Part shown: one piece after another, positions 32,214 to 40,205 of the stretch
Layout of the letters: the number at the start of each line of letters is the position of its first letter
Position numbering within the stretch: the stretch's first letter is position 1
Virus record (IMG/VR): IMGVR_UViG_3300037674_000223
Span: 1 to 48,676 of that record
Origin: a virus
Reading direction: 5' to 3' (one strand)
Length of the DNA: 48,676 bases
Position numbers and translations under genes: made by a program
The notes under the pieces: generated by a model
What the model saw: only the letters and a program-made list of their open reading frames with translations
Database searches by the model: none
Told to the model about the DNA's origin: nothing

Positions 32214-32680
32214 ATGATGAAGTAAAGTGGTCACAAGATCAGATGTTAGAGGTAACTCTAAATCAACCAGATGATTTCTTAAAAGTTAGAGAGACACTTA
32301 CCAGAATAGGCGTAGCAAGTAGAAAAGATAAGACCCTTTTTCAATCTTGCCACATACTACACAAACAAGGAAAGTATTACATAGTACATTTTAAAGAGCT
32401 TTTTGCTTTAGATGGAAAGAAGGCTACTCTAATTAATAATGATATACAACGTAGAAATACAATAGCAGTATTACTACAAGACTGGAATTTAATTAATATA
32501 TTAGACAAAGATACAGCAAAAGAAAACAGAGCACCATTATCACAGATTAAAGTATTACCATTTAAAGAGAAAAAAGAGTGGATATTATCCGCTAAATATA
32601 ACATAGGTAAGAAAATAGTTAAGGAAGAGAAGCCTCTTCCGAAGGAAGAGAAACCTGATAATGCAGATACCAAAGTTTAG
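32210..32680 (+). CDS. regA: Translational repressor RegA
   Basis: mRNA-binding repressor of early phage messages. The core matches T4 closely: LEVTLNQPDDFLKVRETLTRIGVA, DKTLFQSCHILHKQGKYYIVHFKELF (T4: QSCHILQKKGLYYIVHFKEM), RRNTIAVLLQDWNLI and KKEWILSAKYNIGKK. It has 156 residues against 122 because of a 10-residue N-terminal and a Lys/Glu/Pro-rich C-terminal addition. In T4 it also represses gp45 and gp44-62. Confidence 0.95.
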   Translation: MNDEVKWSQDQMLEVTLNQPDDFLKVRETLTRIGVASRKDKTLFQSCHILHKQGKYYIVHFKELFALDGKKATLINNDIQRRNTIAVLLQDWNLINILDKDTAKENRAPLSQIKVLPFKEKKEWILSAKYNIGKKIVKEEKPLPKEEKPDNADTKV

Positions 32681-34127
32681 AGATTATATAACAGAGCAAA
32701 ACCCTGGTCGTAAAGATAAACCGATCACGATTGCTATACTTACTATAAATGATTCAGAGGATCCTCAAAAGGATTCAACTGTTGAACTTATAGAAAAGGC
32801 GTGTAAAAAACAAAAAACTAAATGCGTTATTGTTAATACAACATCTACTATAATCACAGCAAAAGACGAAGATAAGAACACCCTTACTGTCTATAATTAC
32901 GATGGTAAGAATGGTGAACATACCTTTACAGGTAAAGATACCGTTGTTATAACACGAGGTGGTGCAGTGGAGAACGAAGCTGGACTGTCTTTAATCTCTG
33001 CCTTTCAAAACTCACAATCATTTATGTTAAACACAAGACAAGCTATGATGACTTGTGATAACAAATTAACGTCAGCTTTACTATTTGAAAAGTTTGGTAT
33101 AGCTACACCAAAAACAGCATTTATATCTAACGAGAATAATATAAGAACTGGAATAGATATGATTGGTGGTAAGTTTCCACTTATCTTAAAGACATTAACA
33201 GGTACACAAGGTATCGGAGTAATTAAAATTGAAAGTTATGAAGGTCTTGTTGCAACTGTACAAGCAATGTGGAAATTAGAATCTGAACTTTTAATACAAG
33301 AATTTATGCCTACAAAGTTTGATGTAAGAACTTTTTGTTTAGATAACAAAGTTATTGCAAGTACAAAAAGAGTACATAGCTCATATGACTTTAGATCAAA
33401 TACTCATAGAGGTGCCGAGGCACACCCTTATACTTTAAATGATGAAGAACATGAATTAATTTTAAAAGCTTCAAGAGCTTCAAAGGCATATATGGTAGGA
33501 GTTGACCATATAATACACAATAAAAAACCATACATTTTAGAAATCAATGGTAGTCCAGGATCAGGTGCTGATTATCAAGGTTACCAATACAAAGATTATT
33601 ATTCTGATCCAGAACCATCTGGTAGAATAGACGGTGAAAAAATGATGGAATATCTTGTAGATTATATTCAAGATAGAAGTCATTGGGATAGACAATCACT
33701 TATAGAATGTGGTTGGTTAGAAACTGTTGACGTTGCCGATGTAGATAAAGTTAGAGCTAAGTTTGATAGTGGTAACGGATCAAAAGCTTGTGCTTTACAT
33801 GCCGATAAAATTATATCAGATAAGAAAACTGTTAAATGGAAATATAATGGTAAAACTTATGAGAAACCTAAATTTGGTCAAAGTAAAATTTTTAGAGCAA
33901 ATGCTACAAACGAACCTTCTGAAATTAGACCTACAATATTATTAGATTTAACCTTTAATGGTTTTACCTATAAAGATGTAGAGGTAGGATTAGATAGTAG
34001 ACCAAGATCAGGATCAGATTTATTAATTAATAGAGATTTAATGAGACAAATGAATGTTAGTGTTAACCCTAATAGGACGTTTGTATTAAGTAAAAGACTA
34101 AAACCGGTTGACAAAGAACAGAAGTAA
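32661..34127 (+). CDS. RimK-like ATP-grasp ligase fused to RimB-like protease domain
   Basis: A 488-residue fusion. Residues about 20-330 are an ATP-grasp ligase like RimK, the ribosomal protein S6 glutamate ligase: FPLILKTLTGTQGIGV (nucleotide-binding loop), ELLIQEFMPTKFDVRTF, VDHIIHNKKPYILEINGSPG. Residues about 360-480 are a retropepsin-like domain of the RimB/zinc-protease family: AKFDSGNGSKACALHA (Asp369), RPTILLDLTFNG, and LDSRPRSGSDLLINRDLM. The N terminus PKFRDYITE|Q resembles a capsid-targeting peptide with a gp21-type site. It overlaps regA by 20 bases. Confidence 0.8.
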   Translation: MQIPKFRDYITEQNPGRKDKPITIAILTINDSEDPQKDSTVELIEKACKKQKTKCVIVNTTSTIITAKDEDKNTLTVYNYDGKNGEHTFTGKDTVVITRGGAVENEAGLSLISAFQNSQSFMLNTRQAMMTCDNKLTSALLFEKFGIATPKTAFISNENNIRTGIDMIGGKFPLILKTLTGTQGIGVIKIESYEGLVATVQAMWKLESELLIQEFMPTKFDVRTFCLDNKVIASTKRVHSSYDFRSNTHRGAEAHPYTLNDEEHELILKASRASKAYMVGVDHIIHNKKPYILEINGSPGSGADYQGYQYKDYYSDPEPSGRIDGEKMMEYLVDYIQDRSHWDRQSLIECGWLETVDVADVDKVRAKFDSGNGSKACALHADKIISDKKTVKWKYNGKTYEKPKFGQSKIFRANATNEPSEIRPTILLDLTFNGFTYKDVEVGLDSRPRSGSDLLINRDLMRQMNVSVNPNRTFVLSKRLKPVDKEQK

Positions 34128-34131
34128 AACA

Positions 34132-34160
34132 TTGCCTTTTTATAGGTAATGTGTTATATT
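34132..34160 (+). promoter_or_regulatory. Sigma70-like promoter of second Sm-like gene
   Basis: TTGCCT, 17-base spacer ending TGT, TATATT (extended -10). The -35 lies in the 5' arm of a hairpin ACATTGCC / GGTAATGT (34130-34152, one wobble), another terminator-promoter overlap. A 16-base leader with an AATAGGAG ribosome site is predicted. Confidence 0.65.
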
Positions 34161-34182
34161 AAATAATACAATAGGAGATATT

Positions 34183-34488
34183 ATGCAAGAAGTGAAAATA
34201 TTAAGACTATCTACAGGCGAAGATGTAATTGCCAAGGTAGGTGAGAACGACCAAGGCGTGAGTTTAAAAAATCCATTCGTGATTATACCTCAACGAAAAG
34301 GTCCAGGACAACCATTACAATTAATGATGTCTCTGTACAATGCCTTTGGTAAAAAGGAAACTGTCACTATATCAAAAGATAAAATAGTTTTTATGACAGA
34401 ACCTAAAGATGAGATAAGAACATCTTACGAACAAAACACAAGCTCAATTATAACAAAGAATCAAAAGTTAATAACAGAAGCAACGTGA
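34183..34488 (+). CDS. Sm-like small protein (paralogue of 16503-16958)
   Basis: A 101-residue protein with the pattern VKILRLSTGEDVIAKVGEN, SLKNPFVIIPQ, QLMMSLYNAFGKKETVTISKDKIVFM, repeating the order of the protein after uvsW. The NG/TGxDVxAxV strand pair resembles the Sm1 motif. The Sm fold is inference. It is first gene of the ferredoxin-polymerase-folE operon, ending GTGA with ferredoxin. Confidence 0.6.
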   Translation: MQEVKILRLSTGEDVIAKVGENDQGVSLKNPFVIIPQRKGPGQPLQLMMSLYNAFGKKETVTISKDKIVFMTEPKDEIRTSYEQNTSSIITKNQKLITEAT

Positions 34489-34817
34489 TAACAGTAAACT
34501 TTATTAGGACAAACAATGAGAAAGTCCAAGTAAAGGTGCCTGCTGGTTTCACTATAATGGAAGCAGCTAAAGAGGCATGTTTACCGGAAATTCCTGCTGA
34601 CTGCCGTGGTTGTTGTGCTTGTGCTACTTGTCACGTACATGTAAACAATGCCTGGATTGCCAAATTAGATCCCATAGATTATAATAGCAGTGAACAAGAA
34701 TTATTAGAATATGAAAAAGGATATAAAAAAGGTATTAGCAGATTGAGTTGTCAAATATCATTAACAAAAGAACTTGATGGCATAACTTTACATTTACTTG
34801 ATGATAAACTTTTATAA
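34485..34817 (+). CDS. 2Fe-2S ferredoxin (adrenodoxin type)
   Basis: A 110-residue electron carrier. The cluster cysteines Cys40, Cys46, Cys49 and Cys89 are in CRGCCACATC (CX5CX2C) and RLSCQI, the order of adrenodoxin/isc-type ferredoxins. The GTG start at 34485 overlaps the previous stop; the 3' end overlaps the polymerase. Extra cysteines at 43 and 44 are unusual. Possible partners in this window are the radical SAM and 2OG enzymes and the SufE-like protein (inference). Confidence 0.92.
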   Translation: MITVNFIRTNNEKVQVKVPAGFTIMEAAKEACLPEIPADCRGCCACATCHVHVNNAWIAKLDPIDYNSSEQELLEYEKGYKKGISRLSCQISLTKELDGITLHLLDDKLL

Positions 34818-37287
34818 ATCAGTTATAGAACACAAAGGTAAACTTCTAGTTAGAGGTATACATGATGGCAAAGACTATAAAGAAAAGATAGACTTTGGTC
34901 CTACTCTATATTCTATCACACAAAAAAATACAAAATTTAAAACTTTAGATAATCGCAATCTTAATCCTATTAAATTCAAAAACATTAATGACGCAAGAAG
35001 ATTTAGACGAGACGTTGCAACCGATAATTCTCCTATTTACGGTTTAGAACGTTTTCATTATCAATATATTAATGACCAATTTCCTAAAAATATAAAATGG
35101 GATAAAAAGTTTATTAAGATATTCACAATGGATATTGAGACTACGGTCACTGATGGTTTTCCAGATGTAGAAAATCCTATTGAAGAAATTATTTGTATCA
35201 CTGTTAAAAATCAAACTAATAAACAGGTTATAACATGGGGAACTGGTGAATATAAAACAGATAGACTAGATGTTACCTATGTAAAATGTAAAACTGAACA
35301 ACATTTAATAATGGAGTTTATGAAATTTTGGTTAAAGAATCATCCAGATGTTATTACAGGATGGAATACCAAGTTTTTTGATTTACCATATTTAATGAAT
35401 AGGATTAAATTAATTGCAGGCGAAAAGGTTGCAACTAGAATGTCGCCATGGAATTTAATAGAAAAAAATGAAATCATAGTAAGAGGTAGACCTCAAACAA
35501 CATATACTTTAAAGGGTATTGTGATGTTAGATTATCTTGATTGTTATAGATGGTTTATACCAACAAGACAAGAAAGTTATAAACTAGATTTTATTGGTGA
35601 GTTAGAACTAGGTAAAAAGAAACATGTAAATCCTTTTGAAACATTTAAAGATTTTTATGAAAAAGATTTCCAAAAGTTTATTGATTATAACATACAAGAC
35701 GTTGAAATTGTTGACGCCTTGGAAGATAAACTTGGTTTAATTGAACTAGCATTAACTGTTGCATATGAATCTAAAGTAAACTATGATGATATATTTTCAC
35801 AAGTAAGAGTGTGGGATACTTTAATTGCAAATCATTTATTGGCAAAAAATATATGTATACCACCAAGAGAAGAACATATTAAAGATACAAAATATGAAGG
35901 CGCTTATGTAAAAGACCCTAAAGTCGGTCAGCATAAGTGGGTAGTTTCTTTTGACATTAACTCACTATATCCACATATCATTATACAATATAATATTTCG
36001 CCAGAGAAAATAATAGGACAGGATCCTTCAGGTATTTCTGTAAATAAAATGTTAAAACGGAAAATAGATTTATCTTATTTAAAAAAAGAAAATGCTTGTG
36101 TAACACCTAACGGTGCGAAGTTTAAAAATGATAGTCAAGGTTTCTTACCAGAAATGATGGAGACCATGTACAATGAACGTGTTGTTTATAAGAAACGTAT
36201 GTTAACAGCTAAAAAATTATATCAAAAGAATAAGGATCCCGAATTATTAAAAGAAATTTCTAGATGTCACAATATACAATGGGCAAGAAAGATTGCTTTA
36301 AACTCAGCTTATGGTGCAGTTGGTAACCAATACTTTAGATTTTATGATGTAAGACAAGCAAGTGCTATTACTACAACAGGTCAATTCATTATTAGATATA
36401 TTGAGGAAAAAGTAAATGATTATATGAATAAGATTTTAGAATCAGAGTATGATTATATTGTTGCGTCTGATACAGATTCAATTTATGTGACGATGGATAA
36501 GTTAGTTGAAAAGACTTGTCAAGGTAAAACAAATGAACAGATATGTAATTTTATTGATAAGGTTGTTGATAGTAGAGTAGAACCATATATTAAAAAATGT
36601 TTTAATGAACTATCTGAATATTCAAATGCATTTAAAAATTGTATGGTAATGAAACGAGAAATAATTGCCAACAAAGGAATATGGGTTGCAAAGAAAAGAT
36701 ATATGTTAAACGTATTAGATGATGAAGGAGTAAGATTAGCTGATCCTAAATTAAAGATTATGGGTATTGAGGCAGTTAAATCATCAACACCACAAGTTTG
36801 TAGAGGTAAAATTAAAGAGGCAATTCAAATTATTATGAATAAAGATGAACCTACTTTACAAAAATTTATTGCAGACTTTAAAAAAGAATTTTTAGAAATG
36901 GCACCAGAACAAATATCCTTTCCTAGATCATGTAATAATATTGGTAAGTATAGAAACCCAGCAACTATCTTTAGTAAAGGAACACCAATACATGTAAAAG
37001 GTTCTTTAATATACAATCATAAATTAAAAGAAATGAAATTACATAAGAAATATCCTTACATAAAAGAAGGAGATAAGATAAAGTTTCTTAAATTAATACA
37101 GGCAAATCCATTTAGATTTGATGTGATTAGTTATATTACAACGTTACCATTTGAATTTGATTTAAAGAAATATATAGATTACGAAACACAATTTGAAAAA
37201 ACATTCCTTGATCCTATGAGATTTATATTACAATCTATAGGTTGGTCACAGGAAAAGAAAGCAACTTTGGAGGCATTTTTTGGATGA
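34801..37287 (+). CDS. gp43: DNA polymerase gp43 (family B)
   Basis: Replicative polymerase with proofreading, 828 residues (T4: 898). The exonuclease motifs are FTMDIETT (Asp111, Glu113), NTKFFDLPYL and YNIQDVEIV. The polymerase motifs are SFDINSLYPHIIIQYNISPE (motif A), KIALNSAYGAVGN (motif B), and ASDTDSIYV (catalytic Asp557/Asp559). KKRYML and a final LEAFFG clamp-binding-like tail follow. Starts at the ATG at 34801, just before the ferredoxin stop. Confidence 0.97.
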   Translation: MINFYKSVIEHKGKLLVRGIHDGKDYKEKIDFGPTLYSITQKNTKFKTLDNRNLNPIKFKNINDARRFRRDVATDNSPIYGLERFHYQYINDQFPKNIKWDKKFIKIFTMDIETTVTDGFPDVENPIEEIICITVKNQTNKQVITWGTGEYKTDRLDVTYVKCKTEQHLIMEFMKFWLKNHPDVITGWNTKFFDLPYLMNRIKLIAGEKVATRMSPWNLIEKNEIIVRGRPQTTYTLKGIVMLDYLDCYRWFIPTRQESYKLDFIGELELGKKKHVNPFETFKDFYEKDFQKFIDYNIQDVEIVDALEDKLGLIELALTVAYESKVNYDDIFSQVRVWDTLIANHLLAKNICIPPREEHIKDTKYEGAYVKDPKVGQHKWVVSFDINSLYPHIIIQYNISPEKIIGQDPSGISVNKMLKRKIDLSYLKKENACVTPNGAKFKNDSQGFLPEMMETMYNERVVYKKRMLTAKKLYQKNKDPELLKEISRCHNIQWARKIALNSAYGAVGNQYFRFYDVRQASAITTTGQFIIRYIEEKVNDYMNKILESEYDYIVASDTDSIYVTMDKLVEKTCQGKTNEQICNFIDKVVDSRVEPYIKKCFNELSEYSNAFKNCMVMKREIIANKGIWVAKKRYMLNVLDDEGVRLADPKLKIMGIEAVKSSTPQVCRGKIKEAIQIIMNKDEPTLQKFIADFKKEFLEMAPEQISFPRSCNNIGKYRNPATIFSKGTPIHVKGSLIYNHKLKEMKLHKKYPYIKEGDKIKFLKLIQANPFRFDVISYITTLPFEFDLKKYIDYETQFEKTFLDPMRFILQSIGWSQEKKATLEAFFG

Positions 37288-37871
37288 AAAATGGAATAAG
37301 TAAACGATACCAGGTGGTGAGAGACGTTGAAGTTGAAGAAGCTTTTACTAAAATTATTAAATGGATAGGTGAAGACCCTACAAGAGAAGGACTTAAAGCT
37401 ACACCAAAAAGATTAGTGAATGCATATAAAGAATATTTTAAAGGTTACCACGAAGACCCAAAACAAATTTTAGAAAAAGCATTAGCCGATGTACAAGGTT
37501 ATGACGAAATGGTTATACAAAAAAACATTTCAATTCATAGTCATTGCCAACATCATATGGCTCCAATAGTTGGAGTTGTTCATGTTGCATATATTCCAAA
37601 CAAAAGAGTAGTTGGTTTAAGTAAACTTGCTAGAGTAGTAGAGGTATTTTCAAAGAGATTACAAACACAAGAAAAATTAACAATGCAAATTGCAAATACA
37701 ATTATGGATGTTTTACAACCAAAAGGTGTTGCAGTAACCATAAACGCTTCACACCAATGTATGACCATGAGAGGTATTAAAAAAGAAAATGCAACCACTG
37801 TTACAAATTATTTTCTTGGTGTTTTAAAAGATGATTTAAATTATCAAAAAAAATATTTAAAGTTTATATGA
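37284..37871 (+). CDS. folE: GTP cyclohydrolase I
   Basis: Converts GTP to dihydroneopterin triphosphate, the entry step to folate and to 7-deazaguanine bases. The zinc ligands Cys88, His91 (HCQHHMAPIVG) and Cys159 (HQCMTMRG) are all present, with DPTREGLKATPKRL at the N terminus. From the ATG at 37284 (overlapping the polymerase stop, after TTGGAGG) it has 195 residues. No queC, queD or queE is seen here, so whether it feeds folate or DNA modification is open. Confidence 0.95.
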   Translation: MKNGISKRYQVVRDVEVEEAFTKIIKWIGEDPTREGLKATPKRLVNAYKEYFKGYHEDPKQILEKALADVQGYDEMVIQKNISIHSHCQHHMAPIVGVVHVAYIPNKRVVGLSKLARVVEVFSKRLQTQEKLTMQIANTIMDVLQPKGVAVTINASHQCMTMRGIKKENATTVTNYFLGVLKDDLNYQKKYLKFI

Positions 37872-38341
37872 AAAAATTTAAAGATAACATAAGTGATTTT
37901 TTTAAATGGGTTAAAGGTACTGAACTTGTTGAATTAGACAACATAGATGTATCAGAGGATCCTGTAAGACCTGAATTAACATTAGGTTTTAGAATTACAC
38001 ATGGTAGAAAGATATTTGGATTAAAATATAATGATGAGATTGAATCAATTGTTTGTATTGCAATTTGTCCTGAAGTACCACATACTGTTAGAGAAATGGA
38101 TTATATGTCCAGAGTTAAAGACGGCAAAATTGTAATAGCATATACTGTATGGTCAAGAAAAAAAGGTGCAGGTAAAGAGATTATTAACAAATTAGGTGAA
38201 TGGGTTAAAGATAATAAGTATGAAAAATTGGTAACATTATCTCCATTAACAACAATGGCAACACACTTTCATATTAGAAATGGTGCCAAACAAATAGGTA
38301 TCAATGAAGATACTCAAAATTTTGAATACAGATTACAATGA
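37868..38341 (+). CDS. GNAT-like acetyltransferase
   Basis: A 157-residue protein with GNAT traits: a strand-rich N terminus, KIVIAYTVWSRKKGAGKEII as the acetyl-CoA loop region (RxxGxG variant: RKKGAG), a helix INKLGEWVKDN, and LSPLTTMATHFHIRNGAKQIG resembling the typical C-terminal FYxxxGF element. The substrate is unknown. It overlaps folE by 4 bases (ATGA) and the next small gene by 4. Confidence 0.7.
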   Translation: MKKFKDNISDFFKWVKGTELVELDNIDVSEDPVRPELTLGFRITHGRKIFGLKYNDEIESIVCIAICPEVPHTVREMDYMSRVKDGKIVIAYTVWSRKKGAGKEIINKLGEWVKDNKYEKLVTLSPLTTMATHFHIRNGAKQIGINEDTQNFEYRLQ

Positions 38342-38496
38342 TAAAAACATTTGATTTAACATTAATACTATTAATTACCTTGCATTGGTCATTTTCTTTA
38401 GGTATGTTATTAGCAATAAAAACATCTTGGTCTATACCAAGATTTATAATGACAATTTTTATTTTCAGGTATTTAGCTTTGAGTTATGGATATTAA
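38338..38496 (+). CDS. 52-residue membrane protein
   Basis: A short ORF (ATG 38338, TAA 38494) coding for a hydrophobic protein with one or two spans (LTLILLITLHWSFSLGMLLA, then a segment after KTSWSIPRF). It overlaps the GNAT stop (ATGA) and the methyltransferase start by 11 bases, the pattern of a real coupled gene. Function not recognised. Confidence 0.55.
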   Translation: MIKTFDLTLILLITLHWSFSLGMLLAIKTSWSIPRFIMTIFIFRYLALSYGY

Positions 38497-39040
38497 AAAG
38501 ACATATAATATAATATACGCCGATCCTCCGTGGCATTTCCAAAATTATAATAATGAGAGTGCTCAAACTAATCCAGAAAATCATTATCCTACAATGACAA
38601 TGAAAGATATAGAAAATTTACCAGTTGGAGATATTGCAGATAAAGATTGTGTATTGTTTATGTGGTGTACCGATCCATTATTACACAAACAAATACCTAT
38701 AGTTGAGAAGTGGGGTTTTGATTACAAGACCGTAGGCTTTACGTGGGTGAAGACGAACAAGAATCGAATCAAGAACTATTTTTTTAAAGGTCCAGGTTAT
38801 TGGACAAGAGCCAATACAGAGACTTGTATACTTGCAACAAAAGGTAAACCAAAACGAGTTGGTGCCAACGTAGATAGATTGGTTGTGAGTGAACGTAGAG
38901 AACATAGTAGAAAACCAGATAGAATTAGAGACGATATAGTTAAACTATGTGGAGATTTACCACGTATAGAATTATTTGCTAGAACTTCTATGCCTGGTTG
39001 GGACGTATGGGGAAACCAGGTTGACAAATTTACAATTTAA
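38486..39040 (+). CDS. MT-A70 family adenine methyltransferase
   Basis: A 184-residue N6-adenine methyltransferase of the MT-A70 class. The catalytic motif is YADPPWHF (Asp13-Pro-Pro-Trp16), followed by VLFMWCTDPLL, TVGFTWVKTNK, GYWTRANTETCILATKG and a C-terminal RIELFARTSMPGWDVWGNQ, which completes the SAM site. It could protect phage DNA from restriction or mark it for regulation; RNA is a less likely target. No cognate nuclease is adjacent. Confidence 0.93.
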   Translation: MDIKKTYNIIYADPPWHFQNYNNESAQTNPENHYPTMTMKDIENLPVGDIADKDCVLFMWCTDPLLHKQIPIVEKWGFDYKTVGFTWVKTNKNRIKNYFFKGPGYWTRANTETCILATKGKPKRVGANVDRLVVSERREHSRKPDRIRDDIVKLCGDLPRIELFARTSMPGWDVWGNQVDKFTI

Positions 39041-39049
39041 TGATAGAAT
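39021..39049 (+). promoter_or_regulatory. Sigma70-like promoter of second DruA-like gene
   Basis: TTGACA, 17-base spacer ending TGA, TAGAAT (extended -10), then six bases to the ATG at 39056. Same architecture as the first DruA-like gene; predicted leaderless. The -35 lies inside the end of the methyltransferase gene. Confidence 0.72.
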
Positions 39050-39055
39050 AAACAG

Positions 39056-40159
39056 ATGAAAACTAAAAATTTAACAGGTGACCAAGCATTGCATTGTGCT
39101 GGTATATTCAATAATTACTTTGAAAAGTTTAGTCGTATAGATGAATATATGAGAGATCAAAAATTATCTCAAATAGGAAATATACCGGCTGCATTACCTG
39201 GAATGACTTTAGATAGTGATATGTTTTCTAAATTTGATATGTCGCCTAAAGATATGGAATTTGAAATATTGGAACCTGATAATGAAACATATGATACATT
39301 ATTAAATATGACTTCTTCTCATACTAATATGTCAAGTGTGCCTGGTAAAAATTTAAAGATTGCAGTAAAAGAAAAGAATACTAATCAGTGGGTAGGTTTT
39401 ATAAGATGTGGTTCTCCAGTTATAAACATGAAACCAAGAAATGAATTATTAACTCACGTACCAGAATTAGTAAGTTTTAATAAAACATCTATAATGGGAT
39501 TTGTAATAGTACCAACTCAACCTTTTGGTTTTAATTATCTAGGTGGTAAACTATTGGCTGCCATATGTTGTAGTCATACAATAAGAGAAAAATTAAATAA
39601 CAAATATGGTATGAACTTATCATTGTTTGAAACTACAAGTCTATATGGTAATAGTAAATCATCAAGCCAATATGATGGTATGAAACCATATTTAAGATAC
39701 AAAGGATTAACTGATAGTGATTTTATACCTTTGATACATGGTAAACCTTTCCATGATCTTGCAACGTTTGTTGATAGTGCTGTAGGTAAACTTGTTAAAG
39801 ATGACGCCTCTAGTAGAAAGTTAAAACTAACAACGGCCATTATTGGTTTAATAAAGAGAAGTTTAAACAGAAGTGATTTAGAAAGATTTAATACAACTAT
39901 AAATAATGCAAAGAAGCTAACTGAAAGAAAAAGATACTATGTTAGTGATTATGGTATTAAGAACTATCTAGATATAGTAAAAGACAACACAAAGGAAATA
40001 GTTAAAGGTGATAATTGGGATAAATTCCACCTAAATAATATAATAGATTGGTGGAAAAAGAAAGCTGAATCTCGGTATAATAAACTGAAAGAACAAAATA
40101 GATTAAGAACTGAATTAGAAATATGGACACCAGAGGCAAAAATAGATATAATAAGATAA
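39056..40159 (+). CDS. DruA-like (DUF4338) protein 2
   Basis: A 367-residue paralogue of the protein at 21651. The shared core is WVGFIRCGSPVINMKPR, GFVIVPTQPFGFNYLGGKLL, an IREKLNNKYGMNLSLFETTS element, LYGNSKSSSQYDGMKPYLRY, in the same order and spacing. N-terminal and C-terminal parts differ. The aspartate seen in the RDxxIGW segment of paralogue 1 is replaced here by RNELLTH, so the two copies may not be equivalent. Family assignment as for paralogue 1. Confidence 0.62.
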   Translation: MKTKNLTGDQALHCAGIFNNYFEKFSRIDEYMRDQKLSQIGNIPAALPGMTLDSDMFSKFDMSPKDMEFEILEPDNETYDTLLNMTSSHTNMSSVPGKNLKIAVKEKNTNQWVGFIRCGSPVINMKPRNELLTHVPELVSFNKTSIMGFVIVPTQPFGFNYLGGKLLAAICCSHTIREKLNNKYGMNLSLFETTSLYGNSKSSSQYDGMKPYLRYKGLTDSDFIPLIHGKPFHDLATFVDSAVGKLVKDDASSRKLKLTTAIIGLIKRSLNRSDLERFNTTINNAKKLTERKRYYVSDYGIKNYLDIVKDNTKEIVKGDNWDKFHLNNIIDWWKKKAESRYNKLKEQNRLRTELEIWTPEAKIDIIR

Positions 40160-40167
40160 TATCAAGC

Positions 40168-40196
40168 TTGACAATTTTAAGTGGATATGATATAAA
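40168..40196 (+). promoter_or_regulatory. Sigma70-like promoter of uvsX
   Basis: TTGACA, 17-base spacer ending TGA, TATAAA (extended -10). The AAAGGAG ribosome site of uvsX (40194-40200) overlaps the -10, so transcripts starting here (about 40203) would lack it, while read-through transcripts would keep it. Confidence 0.72.
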
Positions 40197-40205
40197 GGAG
40201 ATAAT

